The notes: a model not told the origin generated them from the sequence alone. A stretch of 64,000 nucleotides of DNA from Parasponia andersonii (GCA_002914805.1 JXTB01000047.1:1275299-1339298); one strand, 5' to 3'; positions 24,151-35,859 are shown, counted from the first letter of the stretch. Made by a program: numbers and translations.

Positions 24151-25279
24151 TTTAATGTAGCAGTTCTTAGCATAATGACCCTCCTTGCCACAGAGATAAC
24201 AGGTGTTTGAGCCAAGGCGACATTCTCCAGGGTGTTTCTTCCTACACTTAGGATATGGTGGAAATTCTACCTTGACCTTCTTTTGCTGTTGAAGTTCTCC
24301 TTTTTAGTTTCTTTGGCCACCAAAATTATTCATTCTCTTCTTTCTACTATAATTATTGCGGTTGTTATTATTGCTGTTCTAGATCTTGTTATGGCTGAAT
24401 TAGGTCCCAAATCCTCTTTGGTTGTTATCTTGATTCGGTTTGGCTTGCCCACATTGGTTCTTCTTTGATTCGAAATATTTTTGTCGTTCTTCCTTGGCTT
24501 GAGCAAGACGATATTATGCTCTGAGTGCCCTTCCAACACATTCTACAACTGTAGTTGGTGGGTTGTCGCCACTATCAATGACAACTGCCAATTCAGGGTG
24601 AAACATTTCGAGCATCCTCCTTACTCGTTCTTCTTCAGTGGGTACCAAATAAGGACACAGTCTTGCAAGCTGGTCGAACTTTCGTACGGCCTCAGTGACT
24701 GTCATACTCCCTTATTTGATGTTAACGAATTCATTTTGTTGGGCCTACAATTGCCATACGATTATGGTATTTTTGATTGAATTCATGGATAAAATCATTC
24801 CATGAAATTTCTCTGACATTTCTTCTCATTTTGACTGTCTCCCACCAATATCGTGCATCTTTCTTCAGGACATAAGACACACATAACACCTTTTCATGGT
24901 CACTAAGGTTCATAAAATCTAGGATGGTTTGGATTGATGATAACCATTCTTCGGTCACCAAAGGATCCGTCAATCCTTCAAACTCAGCAGGACGTATCTT
25001 TCTGAAGCGTTCATAAAGTGGTTCCTGGCAAACACGTGGATTAGGTATTACCGGTTCCGGCTGTAGTATTGGTTCTTCCTCTTGAGGCAGAGGTTCTTCA
25101 TTGTCCACTTGAGGTTCGACATTCTCTCGACGTTATTACCTTAGTTGCTCTCGAAGGTTCCTCATCTCTTCTTCTTGAGCTTGGAGTCGTAGTTGTAAGT
25201 TAGCTATAAGATTGCTTAGGTCAGGTGCTTCGGGTTCACTTATTGGACTTGCTTGTGGTTTTCCTCTTCCTCTTGCCAT
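24150..25279 (-). pseudogene. Gag (element A)
   Basis: Capsid-nucleocapsid precursor. It starts at the ATG at 25279 (MARGRGKP), chosen because copy B starts identically at 36991. A coiled-coil-like stretch (LQAQEEEMRNLREQL) is followed by the Gag core YERFRKIRPAEFEGLTDP, WLSSIQTILDFMNL, ARYWWETVKMRRNVREIS, then MTVTEAVRKFDQLARLCPYL. Two stops follow REQLR, and a frameshift lies near 24710-24730. The nucleocapsid end has a first Cys cluster ([10 protein letters not shown]) and a CCHC knuckle [14 protein letters not shown] at about 24160-24201, all four ligands present. Confidence 0.9.
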
Positions 25280-25456
25280 TTTTTTTTGTTTTTAGTTGAC
25301 TCCTATTAGTTCAAGGTATTATTAGTTATCTCGAGTTTAATTTTAAGGAAAAAGGATAACTTAAGTAATAAGACATATATTGTTTCATAATTATATTATT
25401 TCATTAATTAAGGTACAAGATAAGAATATATAAACATTTCTAGTCTACTCTTATAT

Positions 25457-26317
25457 TTAATCTCTCCTATTAGTGTTTGAAGGTTCACTAGGGTTTACTT
25501 CCGGATCCTCTTTTGGATCCTCTTCAGAGTCTTCCTCATTGTCAATAGTGTATCCTTGTCTAGTGGGCATGGTTCTCTCTGCATCTATTCATGGTCGTAC
25601 CCTTCTTTGCTCTTCTCCTAGGTCTCCTTGTTGGGAAAGTGTTCTTGGAGCATTCCCATGAGATGATCCTTCAGCCATACTTTGTTTTATTTCCCTTTGA
25701 TATTCCTCTTCCGCATGAATTGCCTCTGAACTAATGAGTTCGAGATTCATATCAATAAGTGGGTTCCACATGCGTCTTCGGATATGACTTGGGACTCTAT
25801 TCCAATAGGTCATAAGCAGGATACTATTAGGCCATCTGGGAGGGAATAAGCGAACAACTTTCTCGGAAAAATAGATGTTATATTCTTCCATAGATTCCCC
25901 AGACTGGGATTCCCATCTGTTTCTCACAAAGTCAAAAGCTCGTTCTTGTAGTTGCGTCTCTATTGTTGAAATCTCTATTAGATTGTTATGTTATTCTATT
26001 TGTGAAAAGCGTGCTATGATTAATTTGCAGAACATTTCCCAACTCATATTGTTTGCAATGTGTCCTGATGCTCACCACCATAGTCGAGCATTATTTCGTA
26101 GTTGCATGATTGTAAGAGTGGTCCATTCGTACTCTTGGATATGACATGATCGTAAAAGTTGTTCCGTTTCATGACAATTCCCTAACGTTTCGAGTGTAGA
26201 TTCTCTCAAGTAATATGGTGGTCATCCTGCCCTAAAGGCAGCCACTACTGTGGCTCCAAAAAGTTGAGGTTGAGCAATCTCTTGGTCCATCGGAATGTCA
26301 ATTATTAAGGCGTCCAT
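25457..26317 (-). pseudogene. Extra gag-like ORF upstream of gag (element A)
   Basis: A separate reading frame lies between the primer site and gag, 177 bases ahead of the gag ATG. It starts MDALIIDIPMDQEIAQPQ and continues FGATVVAAFRAG, a stop, then PPYYL. Further on are ETEQLLRSCHIQEYEWTT, NNARLWW, NMSWEMF and MEEYNIYFSEKVVRLFPP, and it ends in an acidic tail (NEEDSEEDPKEDPEVNPSE). The order F-x-P-Y...E-x-E-x-(I/L)-L...W-W...S-W-x-x-F matches the Gag core of the same element, so I read it as a diverged second Gag domain. No zinc knuckle is seen. Stops and shifts break it here. Copy B at 35968-36807 confirms start, order and acidic end. Function unknown. Confidence 0.65.
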
Positions 26318-26428
26318 TACTATTACATAATACGTTCTTAAGGTTAAATAAATTACTAAGCAAAATTCTACTTACTTGAGTTGTCTGAAATGTTACTGAG
26401 GGATGCGAGGTAGGATGGCAGGATACCC

Positions 26429-26440
26429 GCTCTGATACCA
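26429..26440 (-). other. Primer-binding site of element A
   Basis: The minus strand reads TGGTATCAGAGC, a perfect complement to the 3' end of plant initiator Met-tRNA, two bases inside the LTR end at 26443. Confidence 0.9.
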
Positions 26441-26442
26441 AC

Positions 26443-29400
26443 TGTAACGACCTGACTTTTTCTAACTGTTAACTACTTACTTTCTTAGCTTAAAAAAAAA
26501 AATTAGATACTATAAAATTCATGAAATTTTTTTTTTTCGCTTTTATTTCTTTTTAAGAGATTTATATTCACAACTTACGATTTACTTAAATTTTGAAAAC
26601 AAGTAAATGCCTCTCAATGTTAAGTCCCCTTTATTTAAATTTTATTATAAACTTTTTATTTAGGTTATTTAAATAGTGCGCAACTATAAAGGGCTCCCAG
26701 GTGAGGAGGGGAGTCACATATAGACCACTTAAGTCCCAAGCTCTCCTTAGACAGTTTAGGTCTTTTTGACAAAATCCCTTATGTTTTGCATTTATTTAAA
26801 TCAAAACATTTTCTTTTTTATATCTTAAAAAAATGTCTGTTTAACTTCTATTAAATCGAAATACATTTTCAAGTTCAATTTGATTAAATCATGCATTACG
26901 AAATAAAATGTCAAGTTATAAGTACATTTTCAAACAATATCAAGCTTACATAATTGAAATCATTTGTTTCATAATAAAACATATGCAGAAGAATTTTTAA
27001 TGGCAGTATTCCATTGCCCGTGCCTCACATCATCCCCGCCTCAATTCCAGATAACCCATTAATCAAATCAGAGGTTTCTTTCCTTTGGTACTTATAGTAT
27101 GGATACTCATAAAATGTGAGCTTTCGCTCAGTAAGTACAATGAAATTCTCACAAAACATTTTACTTATGAACAAACAATTCTCTTTTTTTTTTTTTTGAA
27201 AGTTCAGTTATGCTGTTTTATGAAATCATTACTTTATGCTTTATTATAAGATATTGTATCATGATTTTATCTCATTCTTGATTATAAAGTCTTTTATCTT
27301 TCTTACGGGCCCTAGTGTATGTACCGAGTGTGCACTACCAAATGGGGAATAAGGGGAGCTACCCAACTGAAAATACCCACGGTCATAATCTTAACATAGG
27401 TTTTCTCGGGAATCCTCGCTTAGGGGAGGTCGGTCTTATCTTCCCTCGGATATCCTCATCTACTGGAGGTTGGTACGACACCTTTAAATTCTTTATCTTA
27501 TTTAGTCTTTTTTTTTTTTATAATATGAGTGGATACGCTTCAATGAACTCAAACTTATATTCAACTATCGTAGCATTCTCCTTAAACTTGATCATAGTGA
27601 TCTTTTTAATCTATCAATAATTTTGTTGTTGATTTAATTATCATCATCCTAAATTAATTAAGTTTCCTTAATTCTATTTCTTTTCATCAAATACCTTGAA
27701 TTATTCTTGATTAATTTCTTTATTCGTAATTAAGGGTCATAATATAATAATTGAGTCAACCATACAAAGGGATATACCAATTTAATATCTAAAATCATAC
27801 TTGGACTAAATATTATTTGGTATTGATCGTGTGCTTAGGCATATTACTATACTTCGGCAAAATACAATTAGAGGTATACCTTACTTATTTCCTATAATTG
27901 ATTTCATGTCTTAANTTATAATTTACATTTTTACCCAAAATCTTAAGATTTCTAACATTTATGCCCTCTAATGGTAATTATTGAGTTATATCTTATTATT
28001 CTTTTTTTTTATTAAAGATTCTTCCTTTATTTACCTTTCAATTTAAAATAGTCTTAAAATTGCCTAAAATTATTATTTTTTCCACATATTTGACCCACAT
28101 TTTTTCAAAATTACTCTTTTGACCCAAATACTCAAAACTTTTTTGCATTTTAGTCCTTCCAACTTTTGAGCAAACATCTTGAATTTTTTTTTTGGAAAGC
28201 ATTTCTAATGCATAAAAATATTTTCTTAAGGATCTAAGTCTAAATCATTAAGTTTGGTTCATTTTCATACATATTTTATTTAGGGTCTTACACTAAAAAA
28301 AAATCTTCCACTTTTTGTGTTTAGTCATTTTGATTTTACCATTATTATTATTATGAAGCATTCATATTTAGAAGCTCAATATAATATAAATTGTATAACT
28401 TCTAAAGTAGGTCAAATATGTTATTACCTATTTATTCTGTTATATAATCTATATAACAAGCAAGGTGAGGGAATAAATACCTTCCAAGTTTGGATCTTCT
28501 TTCTTACGTCTCCACCACAAAATTAAGTGCTCTCTCCTCTTGATTATAATTCTAAATTTCTAGAGTCGATGGATAAAATATTGTTTCTCTTGTGAATTTG
28601 GAAGAAAGTGAGGTAGAAATAGTTTTTTTTTTTTTTGAGAAGGAATAATTGGAAATATGAAGATAGTTTTGGCTAAGTAATTTGAAAGGTTAAGCATAGA
28701 TTTAAATTTCCAAATGAATGATCTATATATAGGCCATCCATGAAAGGTATCCAATAATACATACTTTCACATTCTATGAAATAATCCAAGCATCATTATT
28801 ATCAATTTGTCAAAATATCTTCTTTTCCTACTCCATTACTTTACCTTTTACTTTATTTTTTACTCATCCACTACCTTTGTCTCTAATCTTTCTTTTTTTT
28901 CAATTATTTGGAATCTAATACCACTAGCTCCCAAAGAAAGTCTCCACTATATTAATCTTTTTTTTAGCTTTTGAATTATTTTGGAGATAAAAGTTACTAA
29001 TTAGTTTTATCTATGTCTTCCACTTTGAATTATGGCCACTAATTGCAAAAGAACATTTCCATTATGATTTTCATTTTTCTCTACCTTTTGAATTACCCAT
29101 TAACTTTATCCCTTTCTTTTTTCTATTCCACTCATTTAAAGTTATTACCTTCCTAAGGTAAAACCTTACTACTTTTCATCTTTTTCTATAACTTATTTTC
29201 CACCCTTAGATTGATATACTTAAATCCTAGCCATTCAAAATATGGCATGGTACTATTTTGGTGCAACCATTAACTTTAGATTATAAAATGTAACAATTTT
29301 AATGTGACATAAACATGTCACATTTTTAATTAGATTATATTGATGCACATAATATAATTATTGTAAAATCAATTTATTATTAAGGAAAACTAACTTAGAA

Positions 29401-29575
29401 ATTCTAAGTTAAAATGAGGATTGACTATGGTTTTCTCATGTAATAAAAGTTAACATTAAAATAATACTACGTACATAATTTCAAGTATTTTTGAATGCAA
29501 ACATAATAAAATTCGATACTAAATATATAATAATTCTACTAATATTACAAGTCTAAAGATTTCTAAGGGGTGAGA
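26443..29575 (-). repeat. 5' LTR of element A (3.13 kb, deleted)
   Basis: Starts TGTAACGACCTG in plus orientation and ends near 29575 (TTCTAAGGGGTGAGA, with the terminal CA eroded to GA). Compared with the 3' LTR it lacks about 530 bases at the 27575 junction (17903-18430 in the other copy). It also lacks about 110 bases around an N at 27915. The promoter-side TATA motif is retained at about 28722-28732. Confidence 0.85.
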
Positions 29576-30086
29576 GAGAGAGCCTTTTTGTAAGGGATAG
29601 AATTTGTTCTATTACTATTGTGAGACTTAGAGGCCTTTAGAGTTTTCTAGGTACTTTATTTAATTGCATCTTATTCTTCGGGAGGAAGAACATTTCGTCT
29701 TTGAGAAGAGATAGATCCGGACCAGTGAAGGGAGTTCACATGCAAAGGATCAATAAGACGAGGGGAGCTTACTAAACAAGATTAGTAGAGTTATTACAAC
29801 ATATTACAGCAATTGAAAAGAGGGAGTGTTTTATTGCCTTAGTCCATTTGTATTTATAATCTTGATACTTTACTAATTTGTTTAATCTCGGGGCATAGCT
29901 GTGTGGAATAAGAGTCCGAACCACATTAAAGACATCTTATGTTCATCTCTTTTTTTTTTATATTCTATTACAACATATGCACTCGTTATTGTAACAACTA
30001 TTCATATATATGTTACAATATAATTAATTAATTATTAATTTAATCAATTAATTAATTATTTGGTAATACCTAAAGTAGATCTTTCA
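29576..30086 (+). mobile_element. SIRE-like copia 5' LTR, second part
   Basis: Continues the LTR begun at 15932 after the family A insertion (target duplication GAGAG). It ends ...GATCTTTCA at 30086, two bases before the primer site. Contains several TTACAAC-type motifs like the first part. Confidence 0.7.
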
Positions 30087-30087
30087 A

Positions 30088-30099
30088 TTGGTATCAGAG
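30088..30099 (+). other. Primer-binding site of the copia element
   Basis: TTGGTATCAGAG matches the initiator Met-tRNA 3' end complement and follows the LTR terminus CA by one base. It fixes the element as plus-strand. Confidence 0.85.
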
Positions 30100-30159
30100 T
30101 AGTGTCACTTAAATATTAGTGTGATTTTGGGATTTTCTGATCTTTTTTGTTAGTACGTC

Positions 30160-31346
30160 TTTCTTGAATGAAGGAGGTTCAATATCTCATCCACCATTAA
30201 TGAGCAGGACCAATCATCCATACTGGAAGTCTAGGATGAGGGCGTTTTTCCGAGCTTTGGATATTAGAGTCTAGAGATTGATTCTTACTGGATAGTTACA
30301 TCTTACAATCAAAGCTGATGATGGAACCATTTCATTGAAGCCAGAAATTGATTGGTAGTCAAGATGATTTGTTGGCCAGCTACAACTCCAAGACTTTACA
30401 TCCATTTTTTATGGAAGTGATGTAGAGTAAATCAATCTAGTCTCCTCATGTGAAATTGTAAAGGAGGCATGGGAAATCCTTCAAACAAACTTTGAAGGAT
30501 CAGGTGATGTCAAGCATAATAGACTCACTTCTCTCACTACTAGATTCGAGGAATTACGTATGGAAGAAAATGAATCTTTGTCTGGATATTATACAAAATT
30601 GTGTGATATTGCTAACGAATCTTTTGCTCTTGGTGAAAAGATCCTAGAATCTGTAATGGTTAGAAAGAATGTTAGGTCTCTTCTTGATCAGTTTCAGTCA
30701 ATGATTATTGCAATAGCGGAAAGTAAAAATCTAGATATAATGAAGGTGGATCATTTGATGAGTTCCCTATGGGCATAGGCTTCGGAAATGAATTTGAAAA
30801 GCAGGAGAAAAGAGAAATCAATTAATTTTTAGACAACACAAGAAAGTGTAGAGACCTTAAATAAGGAAAATGATGATGATGAACCTACCCTACTCACCAA
30901 AAATTTCTAAAGAATGTAGGCAAAATGCGAAAACTAGTTCCTTTTCGACCAAAACTATGAAAGGTAAGTCTTCTTCCAAATTTATTGATTCTTCAAATAA
31001 AAAGAGTATTCAATGCAAGGGATGTGATGGATATGGGCATATTCAATGAGAGTGTGCCAACACCCAGAGAAGAAATCAAAAGCTATGATCGCTACCTAGA
31101 GTAATAAAGAATTTGATGGAAGCAAAGAAGAAGATATGGTGCGTAATGTTGCTCTCACTACCTCCTTGTTTTATGACTTATGGTTTTTGTTGTAGAAAGA
31201 TGTAGATTCTATTACAGCAAAAGCAATCTATTATAACACATTTGTTGCTGAAAGAGATGTCACAATGAAATATGTGAAATCAAATGATGTTACGACTGAA
31301 ATTGATTCAGATGGTGATGAATCAAAACTTGATAAGGATTCAATTT
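30160..31346 (+). pseudogene. Gag of SIRE-like copia element
   Basis: Nucleocapsid precursor of the scaffold copia element. Recognisable pieces are PPLMSRTNHPYWKSRMRAFF, then VKEAWEILQTNFEGSGDVK, LTSLTTRFEELRMEENESLS, GYYTKLCDIANESFALGEK and LDQFQSMIIAIAESKNLDIM. This is the plant copia Gag (UBN2-like) layout. The zinc knuckle at 31014-31055 reads C-KG-C-DGYG-H-IQ, stop, E-C. All four ligands are present but a stop sits inside it. The region around 30900 has further frameshifts. Only 30560-30778 is open for more than 70 codons. Confidence 0.85.
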
Positions 31347-31639
31347 GAGGGGCATATTAGAAAATGTACACTCAATGGCTAAAGTTTTGTGCTGATAATA
31401 TTTTTTGATAAGTATTAACACTGTACTGATGAAATCTAAAGAAAAATATGAAACAAAAGTACAAAGTTTGAATTCTATCATTTTTGGAAAAGATAAAAAA
31501 CTAAAAGAATTATTTGTTGAACTTGAAAGAACTCAAAAATAAGTGAAAATATTGAGTTCAGGAATTGAAAAGTTAGATCACATTCTAACAATTGGAAAAT
31601 CTACCTGAGACAATATGGGATTGGGCTTCAAAGGTATGA

Positions 31640-32357
31640 GATCTAACTCTAAAAAAATGTTTGTAAAACCAATTGTATCTGTTGTAACAACTTCATAATC
31701 TGTTGCAACCACTTCACAGTCAATTGCAGCAACAAGGCCACTATTCATTCAAATCCAAGAGGTAAGACCCATAAGTTTGTTCCTGTTTGCCATTTTTGTG
31801 AGGTTAAAAGTCACATTCGACCAAAGTGCTTTACATTGATGAATTTTTTTGAGAATAATTATTTGAACAAATCATTTGCTTATCAATCTAAAAAAAAAAC
31901 ACTCAGGCCCAAAATCAATTTGCAAACCGATTCCAAGCAAGTTTGGATAAGAAAATCTGATGTTGAATGTTTTGTTGCTTTTAAATTTTTAAGAACATGT
32001 GCTACAAACTCATGGTATTTGAAAGTAGTTGCTATAGACATATGACAAGTAATCAAGACATTTTAACAAGTTACAAATCTGTGACAAGTGGAGAAGTCAC
32101 TTTTGGAGATGGACTTAAGGAAAAAATTCTTGGTAAAGGAATTTTAAATGTTGAGGGGATGTCAAGTTTGAAAAATGTGCTTCCTATGGATGGACTTAAA
32201 GCTAATTTGATTAGCATAAGTCAAATTTATGATCATAATCTTTTTGTCAATTTTATTCGTGATGAATGTTTGGTTTTGTATCATGATGGTAATTGTGTTT
32301 TGAAAGGTTATAGATCTGTTGACAACTCTTATACTTTGGTTCAATCAGAAATATGTC
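31640..32357 (+). pseudogene. Protease and pre-integrase region (copia)
   Basis: After a VCHFCEVKSHIRPKC-like spacer (about 31785-31832), the frames carry SWYL and, one frame over, ESSCYRHMTSN. These together match the copia protease active site W-Y-L-D-S-G-C-S-R-H-M-T, but the D-S-G triad reads E-S-S and a frameshift lies inside it. Then comes VTFGDGLKEKILGKG, MSSLKNVLPMDGLKANLISI, SQIYDHNLFVNF, and DECLVLYHDGNCVLKGYRSV, the usual pre-integrase lead. The copia sequence stops near 32357, where gypsy integrase sequence begins. About 45 codons up to the next copia block at 56051 are missing. Confidence 0.85.
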
Positions 32358-32816
32358 ATATGCTATGCTGACAAGCGGAAAACACCATTGGAATTTCAAG
32401 TAGGAGATATAGTTTTTCTTAAGGTTACACCAATGAAAGATGCAATGAGGTTCGAGAAGAAAAGAAAATTGAGTCTGAGATATATTGGACCATTCAGGAT
32501 TTTCGAACGGATGGGAACAGTAGCATATAGGTTGGCTCTATCACCAGAATTGGCTAATGTACATAATGTCTTTCATGTAGCTATGCTGAAAAAGTATGTC
32601 TCGGACCCTTCAGATGTGTTAAATCATGAACCCAACGAGATTCATGAAAACTTAACTTACGAAGAGAAACCAGTCAAAATATTAGCATGTGAAGAGAGAA
32701 CTTTGTGGAACAAGACAATACCCCTGGTCAAGGCATTGTGGCGTAATCACAAAATCGAAGAGACCACATGGGAACGAGAAGAAGAGATGAAGAAAATGTA
32801 CCCACACCTATTTTAA
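32358..32816 (+). pseudogene. Integrase C-terminus and chromodomain-like tail (B, left copy)
   Basis: An open stretch of about 150 codons. It starts YADKRKTPLEFQVGDIVFLK, continues PFRIFERMGTVAYRLALSPE, NVHNVFHVAMLKKYVSD and VKALWRNHKIEETTWER, and ends EEEMKKMYPHLF with TAA. It corresponds to the last third of integrase in element A and in the B internal copy at 42900-43360. Unlike both of those, it has CGA (Arg) rather than TGA after TTWE, so its reading frame reaches the natural-looking end. It has no start of its own; translation would depend on fusion to copia sequence at the junction. The catalytic core is absent. Confidence 0.85.
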
Positions 32817-32839
32817 TTTTCGAGGATGAAAATTTCATA

Positions 32840-32851
32840 AGTAGGGGAGAT
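32840..32851 (+). other. Polypurine tract (B, left)
   Basis: AGTAGGGGAGAT directly precedes the LTR start TGTAAAACCTGAG, matching the tract of element A. Confidence 0.8.
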
Positions 32852-34983
32852 TGTAAAACCTGAGAAAACCCTATGCTTGAAAAAAAATTGTTTTAATAAT
32901 TATTTATCATAATCTTTTAATATTAGTGTTTTCTTTTGAAGAATGAATTTATCATGTTAATTTTGTCGTCTAAAATTTTATTATGTATATTTCATTTTTT
33001 TGATCATAGAAATTGAGTATTTATATACTAATAAATTTCGTAAGTATGTTACAGTGAGATACACACAAGAAAGCCAAGTTGAACTATATGTCTAATTGCA
33101 AGTATAAATTGTTTTACAACATATATGCCTATTATTGTTCATATGAAATAGGCCTAGTTAATCATGTTTACTATTGGGTTCTAAATTGTTTGAGTCCAAT
33201 AATCATTTATTTTGGCCCAAAAGGTAATAGGAAAGTTCAAATTTGAAATTATTAGTATTCTTATTAGTAATTAACATTGGGTTTTAATCCTTTAGCCCAA
33301 TATCATTTATCTTAGCCCAATAGGTAATAGGAGAGCCCAAGTATTTCAAGCCCAAGTAATAAGTTAAATACTCACAAGTAAGAAAAAAAATATATATATA
33401 TATATAAATAGTAAAAAAAAGAATAAGTAGTATAGCCATTAACACATTTTAATAATATGCATATATATTCATCATTTCACTTATATGAATGGAACATGAT
33501 GTAAAAAAATCATTAACATATTTTATTTATATATTATCTATATGTGTACTTAATTTCTGAAAAAATCACTTTTATACCCTACTCCTATGATTTTATAAAA
33601 ATCATTTAACACAAGTTAGTCGTTAGCTAAGAAAACCTGTAAAACAAATTTTACATAATTGAAGCGCAAAAGATTTTATTTTGGGTTGAAATTTTAAATA
33701 TTTGTTCATATATATGCTAAGATCATTTTTGGAAGTTTTCATAATTTTTTGATGTCTATAAAATTATTTATAATTTTCGGAATATATAGTGCTTCAATAT
33801 TTCAAAATGCTGAAATAAATTCTAAGGTATAATTACAAGTGATTAAAGTACTATAAAATTATCTATTTTTTAATTTAAAATATTATACATACGTTATAAA
33901 ATGTTAATAATATGCTTTTAAAATTTTGAGTTTGTTTGACTTATAAAACACTCCCGAAAATTCAATCATTTCCGTTTAGTCGCATCTTTAATAATTTTAT
34001 TATAAATTCTAAATTAGAAAAATAAATAGTGATAAATATTGTTTATAAATTCTAAACTATAATCTTTAGATTTTGGTTTATTTCATATGGATTCATATAA
34101 ATTTTTAGAATGAATAGAATTATGTACTAGAATATGAAATTCCTTTACTACACATTACGCACCAAAATTCTTCAATTTTAATGTGAAATATTATTTTAGT
34201 ATTTATGTTGTGAATTTTTTCAAATACGTAACATTGGTTTTATATGACCAATGATAGCATATGTTGACATATAAAATGAATGTTGAGACATGAATAATAA
34301 ATAAAAAAGATAAAGAAGAGGCACGTGGTTACAACAAGGTTAAGTGTGTGGTATTTCACTACAAGCACGAAGAACATTTGATATAGACTTAAGGTAAGTA
34401 CAATCTCACCTACAACATAGATAGTTTTAAAAGAATATTCTGTTTGAAATAAAAGTATTTGATATGATTAAATGTGATATTTTTCCTATGCAAGAGATGT
34501 TTGTTTGGCTTATATATATGCCTATGAAAATACATGCCTTCTATGATAATAAGATGAGGTAAATTTATTTTACAATATTATTCATAACTTGATAAATATA
34601 CTTCAATTAAAGGGAGTATCAAGAATATGAAATATAATTTTTGATTTGAAATATGATACAACTATTTATGTTAAAAAAGAGACTAAGAAAGAGATAAGAA
34701 TATAAAGGTATCGTACCAACCTCCACTAGGTAAGGATTCTTAAGGAAAATATGTTAAATTTATGTCTATTGGCATTTCAGTAGGGTCATTTCCTTGATTC
34801 GCAGTCAGTAAGTGTGCACTTTGTATGTACACAAGGGCCCATAAGAAAGATAAAAGATTTTATAATAACATATGTGATCAAAGTTTACTTCATAAAATAC
34901 AAGTTGAAAGATTACACAAGGACGCAAAAATTGAACTTTCATAAAATATTATTTGTATGAAAAATTTTATGAGATGAATTATA

Positions 34984-35001
34984 CTTGAGCGAAAGCTCAA
35001 G
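34984..35001 (+). other. Conserved LTR hairpin, 7-bp stem, GAAA loop
   Basis: CTTGAGC-GAAA-GCTCAAG is a perfect stem with a GNRA-type tetraloop. It aligns with the hairpins at 11600, 12780, 27118 and 55281. Confidence 0.6.
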
Positions 35002-35070
35002 TAGTGTAAATATCCATGTTGTAGATACCAAAAGTAAGCAACTTTTGTTTTGATTGATGGGTTGACTAAA

Positions 35071-35242
35071 ATCGAGGCGGGGATGGATGCAAGACATGGG
35101 CTTTGGGATACCACCACTATAAATTTCTGTATAAGTTGTCCTCTCTTTAAACGATAATCGAGACGGGGATGGATGCAAGACATGGGCTTTGGGATACCAC
35201 CACTATAAATTTCTGTATAAGTTGTCCTCTCTTTAAACGATA
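35071..35242. repeat. 86-bp tandem duplication in LTR B
   Basis: Units 35071-35156 and 35157-35242 appear to differ at one base (ATCGAGGCGG versus ATCGAGACGG). The other family B LTRs have one copy (for example 55359-55450). The near identity suggests a recent event. Confidence 0.95.
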
Positions 35243-35846
35243 CAGTTTACTTAAATATGTAAGATTAAGTCATATATTTCTTTAAATTAATAACGATATG
35301 AAATGTTTAAGTATGAAATCTAAATTTTAAGTTTAATTATATATCTAAAATTATGTAATCATTTTGCTATATACAATATGATTAATTTGATCTAAATATC
35401 CCTTTTATAGAATACCATATATATATATATATATATTATCTTGCAGTATATTTTCAGTAATTAAAGATTTTAAAATAATTATGTTGTTTTATTATCTAAT
35501 ATATTGATTTAAACAAACGTAAGACTAAATGAGCTTTGTTAAAAAGACTTAAACTGTCTAAGGAGAGCTTGGGATTTAAGAGGTCCACTCGTGACCTCTC
35601 TCCTCACCTGGAAGCCCTTTTAGTTGCGCATTATTTAATTCTCATAAAAAATAATAATATTTCCTTCAATAGTTTCTATAAATTTCTTAATATAATGTTT
35701 AAAATAATTGGTTAACTATCTTAAGAAAATTATATAAATAAAAAAAATTGTCATGAATTTTCATAGTCCAAGTTTGTGACTTTAAAAGAATAAATTAAGT
35801 TAAGAATATATATAGATATCGGTCTTAAAAGTCAAGTCGTTACTGT

Positions 35847-35859
35847 TAGGATTAGAGTG
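35847..35859 (+). other. Decayed primer-binding site (family B)
   Basis: TAGGATTAGAGTG aligns with TGGTATCAGAGCG of element A and is followed by the same GGTATCCTGCCATCCTA leader. Several substitutions would weaken Met-tRNA pairing. Confidence 0.7.

Larger units (their letters stand above)
16736..29575 (-). mobile_element. Ty3/gypsy chromodomain element A, full length
   Basis: A 12.8-kb element on the minus strand. Its parts in sense order are the 5' LTR 26443-29575, primer site 26429-26440, an extra gag-like frame 26317-25457, gag 25279-24150, protease, reverse transcriptase, RNase H, integrase with chromodomain-like tail ending at 20637, polypurine tract 20563-20575 and 3' LTR 16736-20562. 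The outer 5-bp duplication GAGAG is intact. The order RT-RH-INT and the C-terminal VKVLWRNH...EEATWE block mark it as a chromovirus, probably Tekay/Del-like given the very long LTRs. Many stops and frameshifts make it inactive. Confidence 0.9.
32852..35844 (+). repeat. LTR of family B (left copy, promoter deleted)
   Basis: Runs from TGTAAAACCTGAG to CAAGTCGTTACT next to the primer site. Relative to the right copy it lacks about 575 bases (44065-44640 there), which include the TATAAATAGG box and transcription start region. It also lacks one of two CCTC...GAGG hairpin units near 34720. It carries an 86-bp tandem duplication at 35071-35242. Confidence 0.85.

Noticed and set aside
34890-35183. 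97-codon minus frame with an internal repeat
   Set aside because: The repeated peptide comes from the 86-bp tandem duplication in the family B LTR; it is not coding.
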